Below, piece after piece: positions 10,061 through 22,000 of a stretch of DNA of 64,000 nucleotides. Position 1 is the first letter of the stretch. The number at the start of each line of letters is the position of its first letter. A program made the translations under genes and the position numbers. Source of the stretch: Talinum fruticosum (Eukaryota; Streptophyta; Magnoliopsida; Caryophyllales; Talinaceae); contig JAITYX010000008.1 of the NCBI GenBank assembly GCA_021018815.1, positions 5,640,001-5,704,000 of the forward strand. Direction: 5' to 3'. The notes beneath the pieces are model-generated. The model ran no database searches. It saw nothing but the letters and a program-made list of their open reading frames with translations, and was not told the DNA's origin.

Positions 10061-12221
10061 TTGCTTTCTTGTTTAGTTGCCTGATGTCTCAGTTTGGAAA
10101 CAGCCTCCTTGCACTTTATGGGAAAGCTGTGTACATTTGCCACTCCTTCAACCCCAATCACCTGTATTGGTTGGTTTGCTTGGTTATATCTCCATTTTCC
10201 TCTGCACAATGATATTCTAGACTTATCTTCCAAAAAAAAAATGATATTCTAGTAAGCCGACTATCACTAAATAGGTTTCCGATGAGGTTTTCTTATTATT
10301 TTTGCATCAACTTGTTTTCTAAGCTCCTTGTTCTGCATTAATAGCTTCAGGAATCAGTTTCATCGCTAGCTCTTGTAGTTGATAGCAAGATCTTTTTTCT
10401 TTTTTTTTTTTTGGGGGGTGGTTTCATAATCAGATTGAATTATTTGAGTCAGAGAAAAGATTAATGAAATGACCATCAAATTAAACTTGAAAGTAGCAAA
10501 TGATCTAGAGAGGAATATTAGAGAATTGAGCTGAACAAATTTTGCGTTCGTGGTATGTTGAAACTTCTTAATAGATGAATTCTGGAAATGTTATTGCACA
10601 GCTGAGTTGTCAAACTAGATTTTGCATAAGCTAAATCAAGGGTTTGAGCTTTATCTTTTAATAAGGGTATGAGCTTGTCTGATGTGATGTCAAACTCAAA
10701 GATTTTAATTCTTGAGATAGAGGTTTTACCTGAAGATCAAAGAATATCGGACTCATCTTGCAATAAGAAGTGCCTGAAACCAACCTTTTACAAATTTTAG
10801 GGGAAGTTGGTTTGCTTTTAAGGTCAACTGATCTTCTGGGTTATTCCCTGTGTTAGTTACGTTTTTATGTTGCTTTTGGTTGTGTACATATCTCGTACCC
10901 TTTTCCTTTCTTCCACTGGGGGCGGGGGTTTCAGGAGCTTTGGTATTTGACAGTAGTGGTACAATTTCCTCATCACTTCATCCAAACAAAAGAAAAAAGA
11001 AGAAATGTTATTGATGTCAGTCCGAGAAAGGTTGAATTGCTAGATTCGGATTTCAGCCTAATCTAAGGGGAAGAAAATTACTGTAAGCCAGAAGGGGGTT
11101 AGAACCAACAGATTTATGTAGCATTCTTAGTTTCAGAAGCCTTTCAATTAGTCTTTAGTTTTTAGAAGTTTTCCAAGCTTGCAAATCGTGGCAGTAAAAA
11201 AACTCGGCCTTTATTTTTTAAAAAAGTTACTCAGCCGTCAAAAAGAAACAAGAGAAGATAAATAAACGATCATGGTCGTATAAATTCAAGAAAAACTTAG
11301 TACAAGTACTGTTAGTACTTAAGCCTGTCCTTTGCACCTCAAGATCAACTTCCTGATAAACAAAGCAAATGCCTCGAATATTTTCTGCAATACTGCCTTG
11401 AACTTTGAAATTATTCAAGTGTCTTTACTCTTTACTGCAAAAAGACATTTTCTAATGGCATCTGGATTGTTTTAGCAGAGCATGATGGAGTGCCTTCACA
11501 ACTGTAACAAGAGGTGATTAGAGAACAAGGAACCCGACCAGCTTAAGTCTCAGATGGTGAGAAGGAAGACAGTCAAAAGCTAAGAATGGCCTCGGGAAGT
11601 AAGCCAACTATATTTGTAGTTTTTGGTGTTGTCGGGAAGTCATTTGTAAATTGCATCATATGAAATGATGAAGAAAATGCAGGATGATACCGAGCTAATA
11701 TTTTGATGGCCAGGTTCAAAATTCTGAGCTTGGTGATGCCTTCCGATTTTGAAGATGGGCTTGGAAGGGTTTGAGAGCTTCTGTAGTCTTTTTTGTGTTT
11801 CAAAATTGCATTTAGGAAGGCCTTGATGTTTGCAGCGTTGCAAATTACTACTACATTGAATTAGCTAGACTAGATAAAAGACAATAACACTCAGTTTTCT
11901 CTTTTTGTAATTTTAGTCATAATAGAGAGGAAATTATTTAAGCTGGGCCCATACCGGCAGCATTTTGCTGTATTTAGTTCCTTGTGGCTTGGCTCATCAA
12001 GATAAATGAATTGATGCCTGTCAATTTGAAATATTTTCACTGTAACAGTAATGCAAAATCACTGGCTCACTGTCGGATTAACAAAAATGTTTATCTTAAT
12101 GGGTATATTTGTATAATCATAATTGTATTTGTAATTTTAATACAGGTAGATCAAACAAGGCACTAGGAGTTACAATTCTCAATCACAATGTCAAGTTTTT
12201 GAACTTTCTGTTTGTAATTTT

Positions 12222-12397
12222 GCAGTTTAAGGGTTAAATTGCTACATTAGAACTCACCTCGTCTTTGCGGTTTAGGGTCAAATTGCTACATTAGAACTCC
12301 CCCTCAGTTTAAATGTTAAATTGCTACATTAGAACTCTCACCCTCGCTTTGCGGTTTAAGGGTCAAATTGCTACATCAGAACTCCCACCCTCGCTTT
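12222..12397. repeat. Tandem repeat, four copies of a 38-47 bp unit
   Basis: Four diverged copies of a unit built on gcggtttaagggtcaaattg followed by ctacattagaactc and a cctcgcttt tail, at about 12222-12266, 12267-12304, 12305-12350 and 12351-12397. The third and fourth copies are most alike. The array ends about 40 bases before the target site of the LINE and lies outside its target-site duplication, so it belongs to the host side. Confidence 0.85.
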
Positions 12398-12451
12398 GCC
12401 CTACTAGCAGGATTTTTGGGTATACATTTGGATCAAAGTTCTGCAAAATAT

Positions 12452-13150
12452 CAGTTTCGGTCCATTTCTCTTTGTAATGTCATCTACAAGATTCTGTCTA
12501 AAACCATGGCAAATCGGTTGAAAATACTTCTTCCCACAATTATCTCGGACTATCAAAGTACGTTTGTGTCGAGTCGTTTGATTACCGACAATGCTCTCGT
12601 CGCCTTCGAATCCTTCCACTACTTGAAACGAAGGACAAAGGGCAAACAGGGTTTGTGTGCTATCAAACTGGATATGAGCAAAGCCTATGATCGTATAGAG
12701 TGGGACTTTCTACGAGCAACAATGGTGAAGTTGGGATTCGGCTCCCATTGGATTGAGCTTGTGATGTGTTCTCATCTCTTCTTCGACAAGTCGAAAAGGA
12801 GAAACAGATACATGGCATAGCGGTTTGTCGAAAAGCTCCAAAAATCTCTCATTTATTTTTTGTTGATGATAGCGTTCTTTTTATCAATGCCAATATTCAG
12901 GAATGTTCGAGAGTAGCTGAAATTATCGGTTTGTATGAAAGAGCATGAGGCCAACGAGTCAATTTTGATAAATCGAACATCGTTTACGATAAGAATGTCT
13001 CCCCGCAACCGGAGATGATATATTGGCCATCCTCCACATGAATGAAGTGGATCGACATGAAAAGTATTTGGGTCTTCCAACCATCATTGGCAAATCAAAA
13101 AGGCAATTTTCTCGAGCCTCAAAGAACGGGTGTGAGAAAAGCTCCAAGGA
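12452..13150 (+). pseudogene. Reverse transcriptase domain of the LINE, broken
   Basis: The fingers and palm motifs are recognisable in two frames. Text runs from the ISLCN box to WIELVMC (about 12766), then resumes in another frame at SSLLRQVEKEKQIHG and FVDDSVLF. The region that normally carries the GDPLSPYLF motif between them is absent, so the polymerase core is incomplete. Confidence 0.8.
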
Positions 13151-14790
13151 TGGAAAGAAAAACTCCTATCGAAACCGGGAAAGGAAATACTCAACAAAGT
13201 TGTAGCACAATCTATCCCCACTTATATGATGAGTATTTTTAAAACTCCGGACTGTATCCTTGATGATATCCAATCGCTCATGGCTCGGTTTTGGTGGGGC
13301 AAATCCTGCGATACTAAGACTATGCATTGGAAATCTTGGGAGCAACTCTGCAATCCCAAAAGTCTAGGTGGGCTTGGATTCGGGACCTCAAGATTTTTAA
13401 TATCGCCCTCCTTGCGAAGCGATCTTGGTGGTTGCTTACCGCAACCGATTCACTTGCACATAGGGTTTTCAAGGCTCGTTACTTCCCACGGACACAAGTT
13501 ACGGTGGCGACTCGTGGTTGGGATCCGAGCTATACATGGCGGTCGCTTTGGGGGCCAAATCTTTACTTGTGGAGGGCTTACGCCGAAGGGTTGGCAATGG
13601 AAAATCTATTCAAGCATGGTCTAATAGATGGCTTCCTCCGGACTCGATTTGGAGATACCTCAACCTTTGATCCGAGCGGAGCCGGGTATGCTGGTAGCGG
13701 ACCTTATTAATCTGGATACGGTTTCTGGTGTGAATCATTAGTTCAGCCGCACTTTGTCTGCGGAGGACGCCAATCTCGTTTTGTCTCTACCTCTCGAGTC
13801 ACCAACTTCCTCCGGACTCCCCTTATTGGCGGCCTACGAAAGACGGAAATTTCTCCGTCAAGTCCACGTATTGGCTGGGAAAGCTGGGTCATCTCGAGGT
13901 ACTAGCAATGGCGAGTCTCAGTAATCGAATGGCGTTGGTGGAAGTTCTTATGGAGAGCCTCATGGGACATTTTAGGAGTCAATGCCGAATTGAAACATCG
14001 CCATATCAAAGATGACGATGCATGCCCACTATGTGCGGATCATTCATAGACGTTGTTCCATGCTCTCTTTGATTGCCCCTGGATAAGCCCGGTTTGGGCA
14101 AGCATGGATCCGACACAAGTTATTTCGGAGGCCCCTAGAACTACTATGCGGGATCTGTTTATGGTGGCTCATCAACAAAACAAACCAAGTTCAGCTTCTA
14201 TCCATTGTTCGCTACGACTTGGGCAATGTGGGCGGTCCATAATGTAGTGGTCTTTAATGGAGAAACGCCAAACAAAGATATTATGGCCCATGGGTTTATC
14301 AAGCCGGCCGGTGATACACAATCCTACCGAGCGAGAATGGAGGCTCTTCAACCACCGAGGAAACAATCACATTATCCACCGAGGAGCCACCACCTACCGG
14401 AATGGTCAAAGTCAACACCGATGAATATGTTGCAAAGGACTCGGCTATTGGTTTGGGCTTTTCCATAAGAGATGACACGAGCCGTTTTCGGCGATGGGTA
14501 TCCGGCGTTCGACGATGACTCGGAGTGTTGAAGTGGCGGAGGCGGCCATTTTATTTGGGATATCACAAGCTCGGCGTCAAGGTTTCTCTAAAATGGTTAT
14601 TGAAAGCGATTCATTATGCCTCATTTCCAAATTCCGATCCGGAAAAAGGGGTATCACTGTGACCCATTTATTAGTTAGATTACTTCGGAGAATGGTGCCA
14701 AACAAGTGTATTTGGACCACTTTCCCGAGGTGTTCTTACCCTCGGGGAACTTGATTTAAATTAATGGATTTACCTTCCTTTAAAACAAAA
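12452..14790 (+). mobile_element. 5'-truncated, inactive plant LINE (L1 type with RNase H)
   Basis: A non-LTR retrotransposon remnant of about 2.34 kb. It opens inside the reverse transcriptase (FRSISLCNVIYKILSK, matching the usual FRPISLCN motif), continues with QSTFVSSRLITDN and KLDMSKAYDRIEW, then the catalytic box written FVDD (12850-12880 area). Downstream come FWWGKSCDTKTMHW and NPKSLGGLGF blocks, a zinc-binding RT tail (HALFDCPWISPVW near 14055) and an RNase H-like end (KVNTDEYVAKDS, VIESDSLCLISKFRSG near 14600). It ends in an A-rich tail (14781-14790). It is flanked by aaagttctgcaaaatat (12435-12451) and aaagttttgcaaaatat (14791-14807), a 17-bp target-site duplication with one mismatch. 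Reading frames are broken many times and part of the RT core is missing (see findings). It is not functional. Confidence 0.92.
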
Positions 14791-14807
14791 AAAGTTTTGC
14801 AAAATAT

Positions 14808-15719
14808 ATATTTTTTTTATTTACCCCCACCCCTCCCCCAAAAGAAAACGTAATGATGAACGCCCATGAGAAGCTTTAAATGTGGAGGTGGACCAAAGTC
14901 GAGAAAAATGCCCGTGATGGAATCAAAACCAAGCATATGGACATCGATGTCTATTAGTGACGATGAACACCCAGCTCATAAAAGTAAAGTGCAAAGCATG
15001 AAATAAAATCTACAATAACATTTGGCCATCTTTTGTTTATTATATTATATTATATTACATAAAATTTAAAAAATCAGATTCTCAATAAATCATTTTATAG
15101 TTTTTTTGGGTCCTCTGAGAAGAACAATATCAATTTCTATAATTTTAAATATCATACTATATCAACAGATAAAGATCGAGTACATGTTATACTAATTAAA
15201 AATTAATGTTGACTAATATCAAATTTATATCAATAAGTTTGTCAAAATAATCAATACAACGGCGATATAAGTCTCTAACGATCTATAATAGCAAAGACTA
15301 ACCAATATTTTTTAGTGTTTTTTTTCAGAAAATTAAAATAAAGTAAATTCGGTATGTCTCATTTCGTAAAAACTAATGTGTTGTTTAGTGTATTATTTAA
15401 AATTATATTTCATAATCTTTCTCTTCCTTACTCTTTTTATACGTTCTTTTTGTATTTTTTGATAATTTATATAAACATACAAAAGACACATTTATAAACA
15501 TAAAACTCTAAATAAGTCAGCAACAAATCACAACATAAAACTTAAAATCGATTCTCATATCATTATAATTTTATTCCATATTTCACTAATCCTATACTTA
15601 AATCAAACATACAAACAAGTGAGCAAGTAACCAACCCAATGTATATTTTAATTAAATTAATTAATCAAAATATTCCATGTGAATATTATACTTTCAAAGT
15701 CGTTGAAATGTGAGAGTGA

Positions 15720-15779
<60 letters not shown>

Positions 15780-16055
15780 AAAAGCAAAAAGATTAGTCAT
15801 GATGATTCATACTGAACCCAGTGGGCCGCCAAAGCCAGCAAGGTCGGAAAATCAGCCTCACCTGAACGGAAGAAAATATACACATTTACACACGCAACCG
15901 TAGAAATTAGCTTTCCTAAGCGAACCAACTCCCATTTTCTCTCTCTACTCCTCCTCATCCTCCTCCGCCCTCCACACCCTCAGATTCACCCAGACACGAG
16001 AGAGATCCGGGCGATCTCGGCGGAGAGGAGAGAGAATTTGGAGTGAAATTGACAT
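14808..16055. other. AT-rich spacer and promoter/5' UTR of the ANTH gene
   Basis: AT-rich DNA without genes up to about 15.8 kb, including a TTA trinucleotide run (15721-15779). The last 150 bases are CT-rich (ctctctctactcctcctcat, then tcctccgccctccacaccct), typical of a plant 5' UTR or core promoter upstream of the ANTH start codon. No TATA box was chosen. Confidence 0.5.
15721..15779. repeat. (TTA)n microsatellite
   Basis: Perfect TTA repeat, about 19 units, some 280 bases upstream of the ANTH start codon. Likely polymorphic. Confidence 0.95.
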
Positions 16056-19000
16056 ATGGCGACCCTGACATGGAGGAAAGCCTATGGTGCCATCAAAGAC
16101 CACACCAAAGTCGGCCTTGCCCAAATCAATAGTGATTATAAGGTCGACTTTCTCTCTCTCTCCCTCTCCCGGTCTCTTATGGGTTTCTCTCTCTTTGCCC
16201 GTTTTTCTCGTTGCCCTAATTTTTCGATGGAATTGGTTTCTTGATGTGCCTATTTTTGGGGGACTGTGTTGCGGATGGCAGGATTTGGACGTAGCGATTG
16301 TTAAGGCGACGAATCACGTCGAGTGTCCGCCCAAGGAGCGACACTTGAGAAGTAAGTGTTGTGGGTTTCTTTCTCGCTGGTAGATCCATTTCCCATTTTG
16401 ATTGATTTCCCATTTCTAAGGGGTTTAGAGTATTCTTTGTGTGTTTGTTTCAGAGATTTTGATCGCCACTTCTGCGGTGCGGCCTCGGGCCGATGTTGCT
16501 TATTGTATTCACACCCTCGCCCGGAGATTGGCCAAGACGCGTAATTGGACGGTGTGTGTTCTTGAGTAATTTGGGTTTCAATTGATTCTATTACTTGGCT
16601 GCAAATTTATGCTATTGATTCTGGGTTTTTAGCATGTAGTGGTATTAATTATTTGATGTTACTGGTTCTGCTTCTAGAATTTCTGTAGTGGTTGCTTTAA
16701 AAGATCCTTTTTGACTTGGCCCAATGGATTGTTTTCTAAAAGTACCAGGGCTTGCACAATGTGGAGTTGATGTGTGCATTTTTTGCAATATTTTACATTT
16801 AAGTTATTTTAATCTATATGGAGCATTTCTGGGCAATGACTTGGACGTGCTGGACGTTGATAATTAAGATAATTGCCTCAAGTTTTTAGTAATGTCTCAT
16901 AAAGGGTTGATGGCCTGTTCTTTCTCATCCCTTTATAACTCTTTCGGTAAGAGCTTACATTACATCTTGGATGTGCATTTGAACATAGTTTTTACTTAAA
17001 TCCCCTTGGTCAATTTGGTCTTAAAGGTTGCTTTGGTGCATGTCTTTCATGCTATGATGGAGAAAATTGGAAATGAGGGGACTGGGATGGGGTGACTTAG
17101 ATGGTTTGGGCATGTCAAGGGAAGGCCCTCTTCATGCCTTGGTCAGAAAGTGCTTGTGATGAAAATAGAGATGTCAGGAGAGGAAGAATTAAGAGAAAGG
17201 AGGGACAGGTGGAGGTGAGACAAGATTTGCTTCATTCTAGAAGCTTCTTGATTGGTTTTTTCGCCTGTTGCTGTTTTCAAGACAACCCCATACCCCGGCA
17301 CTTTTGTAAGATGCATCCTTACTACTCACTCACAACTACATGAATTGACCCCTTCTTAACATCCATTGCCATAATGCTTTTTATGCCTACTTGGAGCAGG
17401 GAAAGTGGTTGATGTGTAAAATCTTCGTGGGCGTGGCATGTACCAAGCCCAATTAAATTTATTTCCACTTGGAATTGTTGTGATATTCCTATGGTTATCT
17501 ACTTTATTATAAATCAAAATCTATTTTCAGTTTGTGTTGTACTGTTGAAGTGGATTGAAGCAAAATACATCTTCAAATTTTCTATGCTTCCTTTATGTGG
17601 AGTATTTGGTTATGATTCTCAACTTACATTCCAATGAACCAGCTTCATTTCATGGGTATGCATATTCCTTACCTAGAGCCCTAGATAGGGCTTTTAGGGT
17701 ATGGATTTGGACTTTTTGCTTCATCTGTTGATCATCTTGTAACTTTTGGAGCATGGACTTTTGGCTATTATCGTTGCATCTTGTGTCTGAAGTTAGGTTC
17801 AATGTTTCACCAGCCTATGTTTTATCAGTAGACTTTACGCTTGGGAACATGTCAATTGAGGAGTATGATATTATGCAAGAGTAGATCAATTTTCCAGGGA
17901 GTGTAATACAGTTTGCAATGCTTGGAAGGGGAGGGAGGAGGGGTGTTTTTGGGTTAGGGCCTAGGTCCTGGTTGGGCCAGTGGCTGGTGGGGAGGGGGAA
18001 CTGCAGAGGGGATGGAAGTTCGTGGGTTCTGTGCCACCCCCGGGCGGAAATGAAATTGTTTTTCTGTTTAATTTTAAGAGTCGTGGGCTCTGGTGAAACA
18101 GGCACGGGATTGAAGTTATGAGAAAGCCATCCCATAGCTTGGAGGGGAGTGGATCAATAACTCCATGATTTCAGGGGATGGAAGTTCAGGGGATTGAAGT
18201 TATGAGAAACCCATCCCATAGCTCGGAAGGGAGTGGATCAATAACTCCATGATTTCTGATTGGCAGAGTGAAACTTATTGTTATTGAATAGGTTCTGTCT
18301 CGACTCCTAACCCCTACCAAATATAGAGCCAAACTGCCTATTACCATGTCATCTTCTGTGGCTTCTCAATTTCATGTGTGGACTCTGAACTACATATGAT
18401 CCAAGGATATAAGTGTCTCTGCACCGTATCCTGCCTATTTTGTTAGAGATGTACTTAGTTTATATGATCACATCATCTTGCTTTGTGGCTTATCATTATT
18501 GACAATCTATTAATGATATCTAAAGTTGCTTTTATGGTGTGATATTTCGGAGTGCTGTATGATTGTCTTATGGTCTAGAATCTGATGCATATATTCGTTG
18601 CACTGCAATTGTAATCATGTTATAAACTCCCTTAGATTACATCAGTTGATTTTTATTTTTTCCTTCTCATTGAACAGGTAGCTCTGAAAACGTTGATAGT
18701 TGTCCATAGATTGTTGAGGGAAGGTGATCCAACGTTCAGGGAAGAACTTCTCAATTTCTCTCAACGTGGACGCATTTTGCAGTTGTCTAATTTTAAGGAT
18801 GACTCGAGTCCAATTGGTTGGTCTTGAATCTGAGTTTGTTTTGTTGTTGTTCTCGTATGTTCTTTGCCTTTTCTCTAATGCAATGAGCCTTAATTTTGAA
18901 ACTTTTGTTGCAGCTTGGGATTGTTCTGCATGGGTCCGTACATATGCACTTTTCTTGGAGGAACGGCTTGAGTGTTTCAGGGTTTTGAAATATGACATTG

Positions 19001-22000
19001 AAGCTGAGCGTTTATCGAAGCCTGCTCCTGGGCAAGAGAAGGTTTGTATTGGATCTTTTACTAACTTCTTTTCTTGACTATGTATTTCGAACTTTCATTC
19101 CTATTTTGGGAGACATTTCAATGCAATCCATGGTGTGAGTTTATAGAATGAATTTCTTGTTATCTCCAATATCAATGTTAGATTGATAAGAAATATACTT
19201 GATTCTCTCTGGTTTTTGCTGTGTATTAGTAGATTATATAATGAAGATGTTTGCATGTGGCTTGAAAAACTGCCTTAGTATTGCCTGCCTCTGAAATGAT
19301 ATTGTCTAAGGGAAGCGTAATGTGCGAGTCAAACTGTCAACTTCCTTTTGGTTGACTTTTCCGTATAAAGGCTGGGGTCAAACATGTGGACGCCTCTCTA
19401 ATCATTTGAAGAAATAGATAAAATTGTGTAGCCATCAAGGTAAAAAGGCTCAGAAATTGCCTTAATCTTATTTTAATTATCAGGACACGCCTTGCTCTCT
19501 CTCTCTCTCCCCCGGTGTGTTATGCCCCACTATTTCACATTGCACATGTTTAGAAGGAATGGTTTAAAGATGGAATCCTAGTCTAGTTAATTGTACTTGT
19601 ATCACAATTAGTTTGGTTCTGGTGCTGATTTACTGAATCTTGTAGTGGGTCTCTTGGAAGATCATCCAAAATCAAGGCAGTATAGAGTTGAAAAATGCAT
19701 TAAAACTATGCCTTCATCTTAGTTTCTGACATGATGGGCATGATTTATTAAGAGAACCGAGAATTCACTACTTGATTATTTAATTTTTAATATTGATCAG
19801 GGTTACAGTAGAACTAGAGATTTGGAATGTGAGGAATTATTGGAGCAATTGCCAGCCTTGCAACAGCTATTGTATCGCTTAATTGGATGTCGGGTACTTG
19901 ATCTTAGCCTTGTTTTAGCTTCTTTTGTTGAGATTAGTTCTTATTGTAAGCTCTATTAAGATTTATCTGATTCTTTATGATTCTTGACAACTGTGATTGG
20001 ATATTCGGTGATCAGCTTTCTTGACTTATTTTCTTCTCGTGTCAGCCGGAAGGTGCAGCTCTTGGAAATTATGTGATTCAATATGCACTTGCACTGGTAT
20101 GCCGATCCTGTGTCCTTGTACTTCTTTAGCTTTCATGTGAAGAGCTCTATTGATGATATCTAACTACATTGTGGCGATAGTAGTTCATTGGATGGTTATT
20201 TGTGAGTTATAAAGTAAAATATATGATGGAATGTGTTTTGCATAAGGAACCATTTTATTACTAGAAATAAGAAGAAATTTCATTGAGTTGATGTTTTTTC
20301 TCCTAGGTAGTTGATGAATGTGCAATCTCCCAACTTAAATTTGTTTTCATGTTGATCTTGGTGTTATCATAACTAAAACTTTTCAAGACTAGTCTTTATT
20401 TTATTTTATTTTATTTTTTTTGGGGGGAGGGGGAGGGGGAGGTGCTGTGGCAGACCGTGAGTGTGATATTCTGGGGCCTTATTGAGTTATTATGCAATGC
20501 ATGGAAACGAGAGCCCATTTAACACATTCCTGGTAGACATCTATATAAATTTTCTGGAAGAGCGCATCAGGATTTGCTGATGAAGAATACTTTAATTTCG
20601 TAATTTTTAAAATCGCTTCCATCAATTCTGTTTGAATACGTGGTTATGGAGTTTTTTGCCCTCCCTTTTGTCGTATTTCATCTGTTTCTTTTCTTCAACT
20701 GGCCTAATCCCGCATTTGTATTCAGTGTTCATTTTGCTGTCATCTATGATTAGAATTTTATTTTTATCCAGCTCTGTTGTGTCATTTCACCATATCAATA
20801 GTTTATGGCTTCTTCGATTAGTGTTATGAATTCTGTTTCAATTTTTGTGTTGTCAAAATCATCCTATACTAAGTGCTGCCTTTACCTGAAATGCAGGTTC
20901 TTAAGGAGAGTTTCAAAATTTACTGTGCCATTAATGATGGCATCATTAACCTGGTGGATAAGGTAATTTCTTAGCATATCACTGCGGAACTTAAGTACAC
21001 AAATAATTTTCTGCAAGTGGGTACATTGGCATTCATATATTTCTTGTGGCAGTTTTTTGAAATGCCAAGACATGAAGCCATTAAAGCGCTGGAAATATAC
21101 AGAAGAGCTGGTCAGCAGGTGATGTAATTGATTTTTTTTAGAATGGTCTGAGGAATATGTTTGTGTTTTGTTGCAAGTAATATCTATAGTAGTAGTTATA
21201 GTTTTAGTGCTTCCAGCTCCAATATGTCATATAAAAGTTAAAAAGTGCATAATGGAGTAAGTGTGCATTTTTGTGTCACACCCTTACCACACACTACCTT
21301 AGTTGCTAGTGCTGTCTGTGAAGGGAAGGAGTAAAAATCTACTTAACTTTAGTGAAGACCATTCATATTTAGAAAATGGGAAATGCAATCATATATAGAT
21401 AGATAATCCAATAATTTAAACTCATGTACCCCACTAACAAGGTTCTTGAACTCTCAATGCAGGCTGCTAGTCTGTCTGACTTTTATGAAGTTTGCAAAGG
21501 ATTGGAGCTTGCTAGGAACTTCCAGTTTCCTGTGTTGAGAGAGGTAAACATTTCATTAAAGTTTTGGGTGATAATATTTTGAAAGATAATGACAGCCTGT
21601 GTCCTGGGCCATTATTTGCAGCCACCACAGTCATTTCTTGCTACCATGGAAGAGTACATTAAGGAGGCACCAAGGGTGGTATCTGTTCCGAGCCAGCAGC
21701 TGGTTAGTGCGACGAGAGATGGAAGACAACTCTAAATTGCAGTTTTGTATTCTTGTAGAATTTTGGTTATGCTGCATTTTAATTGATTAGGTATTTTTGA
21801 ACAGGAGTTTCCAGAGAGACTTATGTTGGAATACAAACCTGACGATGCACCTCCCGAAGATGACAACATGACTTCTGAAGAGCCTCAACAAGCAGCTCCA
21901 GAGGATTTAGCGCTCACAGTTGAGCCTTCTGAGGCTTCTCCTGCTCCTCTGCCTGCTGTGGACTCTGGAGATTTATTGGTGGGTCTATTGCTCCTAGATA

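Larger units (their letters stand above)
8026..12221. other. Long spacer downstream of the PPR gene, no gene recognised
   Basis: About 4.2 kb of T-rich, intron- or UTR-like sequence. Part may be 3' UTR of the PPR gene. It holds a GT/GA microsatellite (9654-9683), a strong G-run cluster (10032-10060), a T-run/G-run tract (10401-10418) and a small direct repeat around an A-run (10208-10252). No frame shows protein-like composition; short frames across the G-runs are low-complexity. Confidence 0.55.

Noticed and set aside
9949..10233. Pro/Gly-Trp-rich frames on both strands
   Set aside because: They arise from the G-run cluster, not from protein coding.
11573..11843. Antisense frames near 11.7 kb
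   Set aside because: No recognisable domain and no splice or promoter context.
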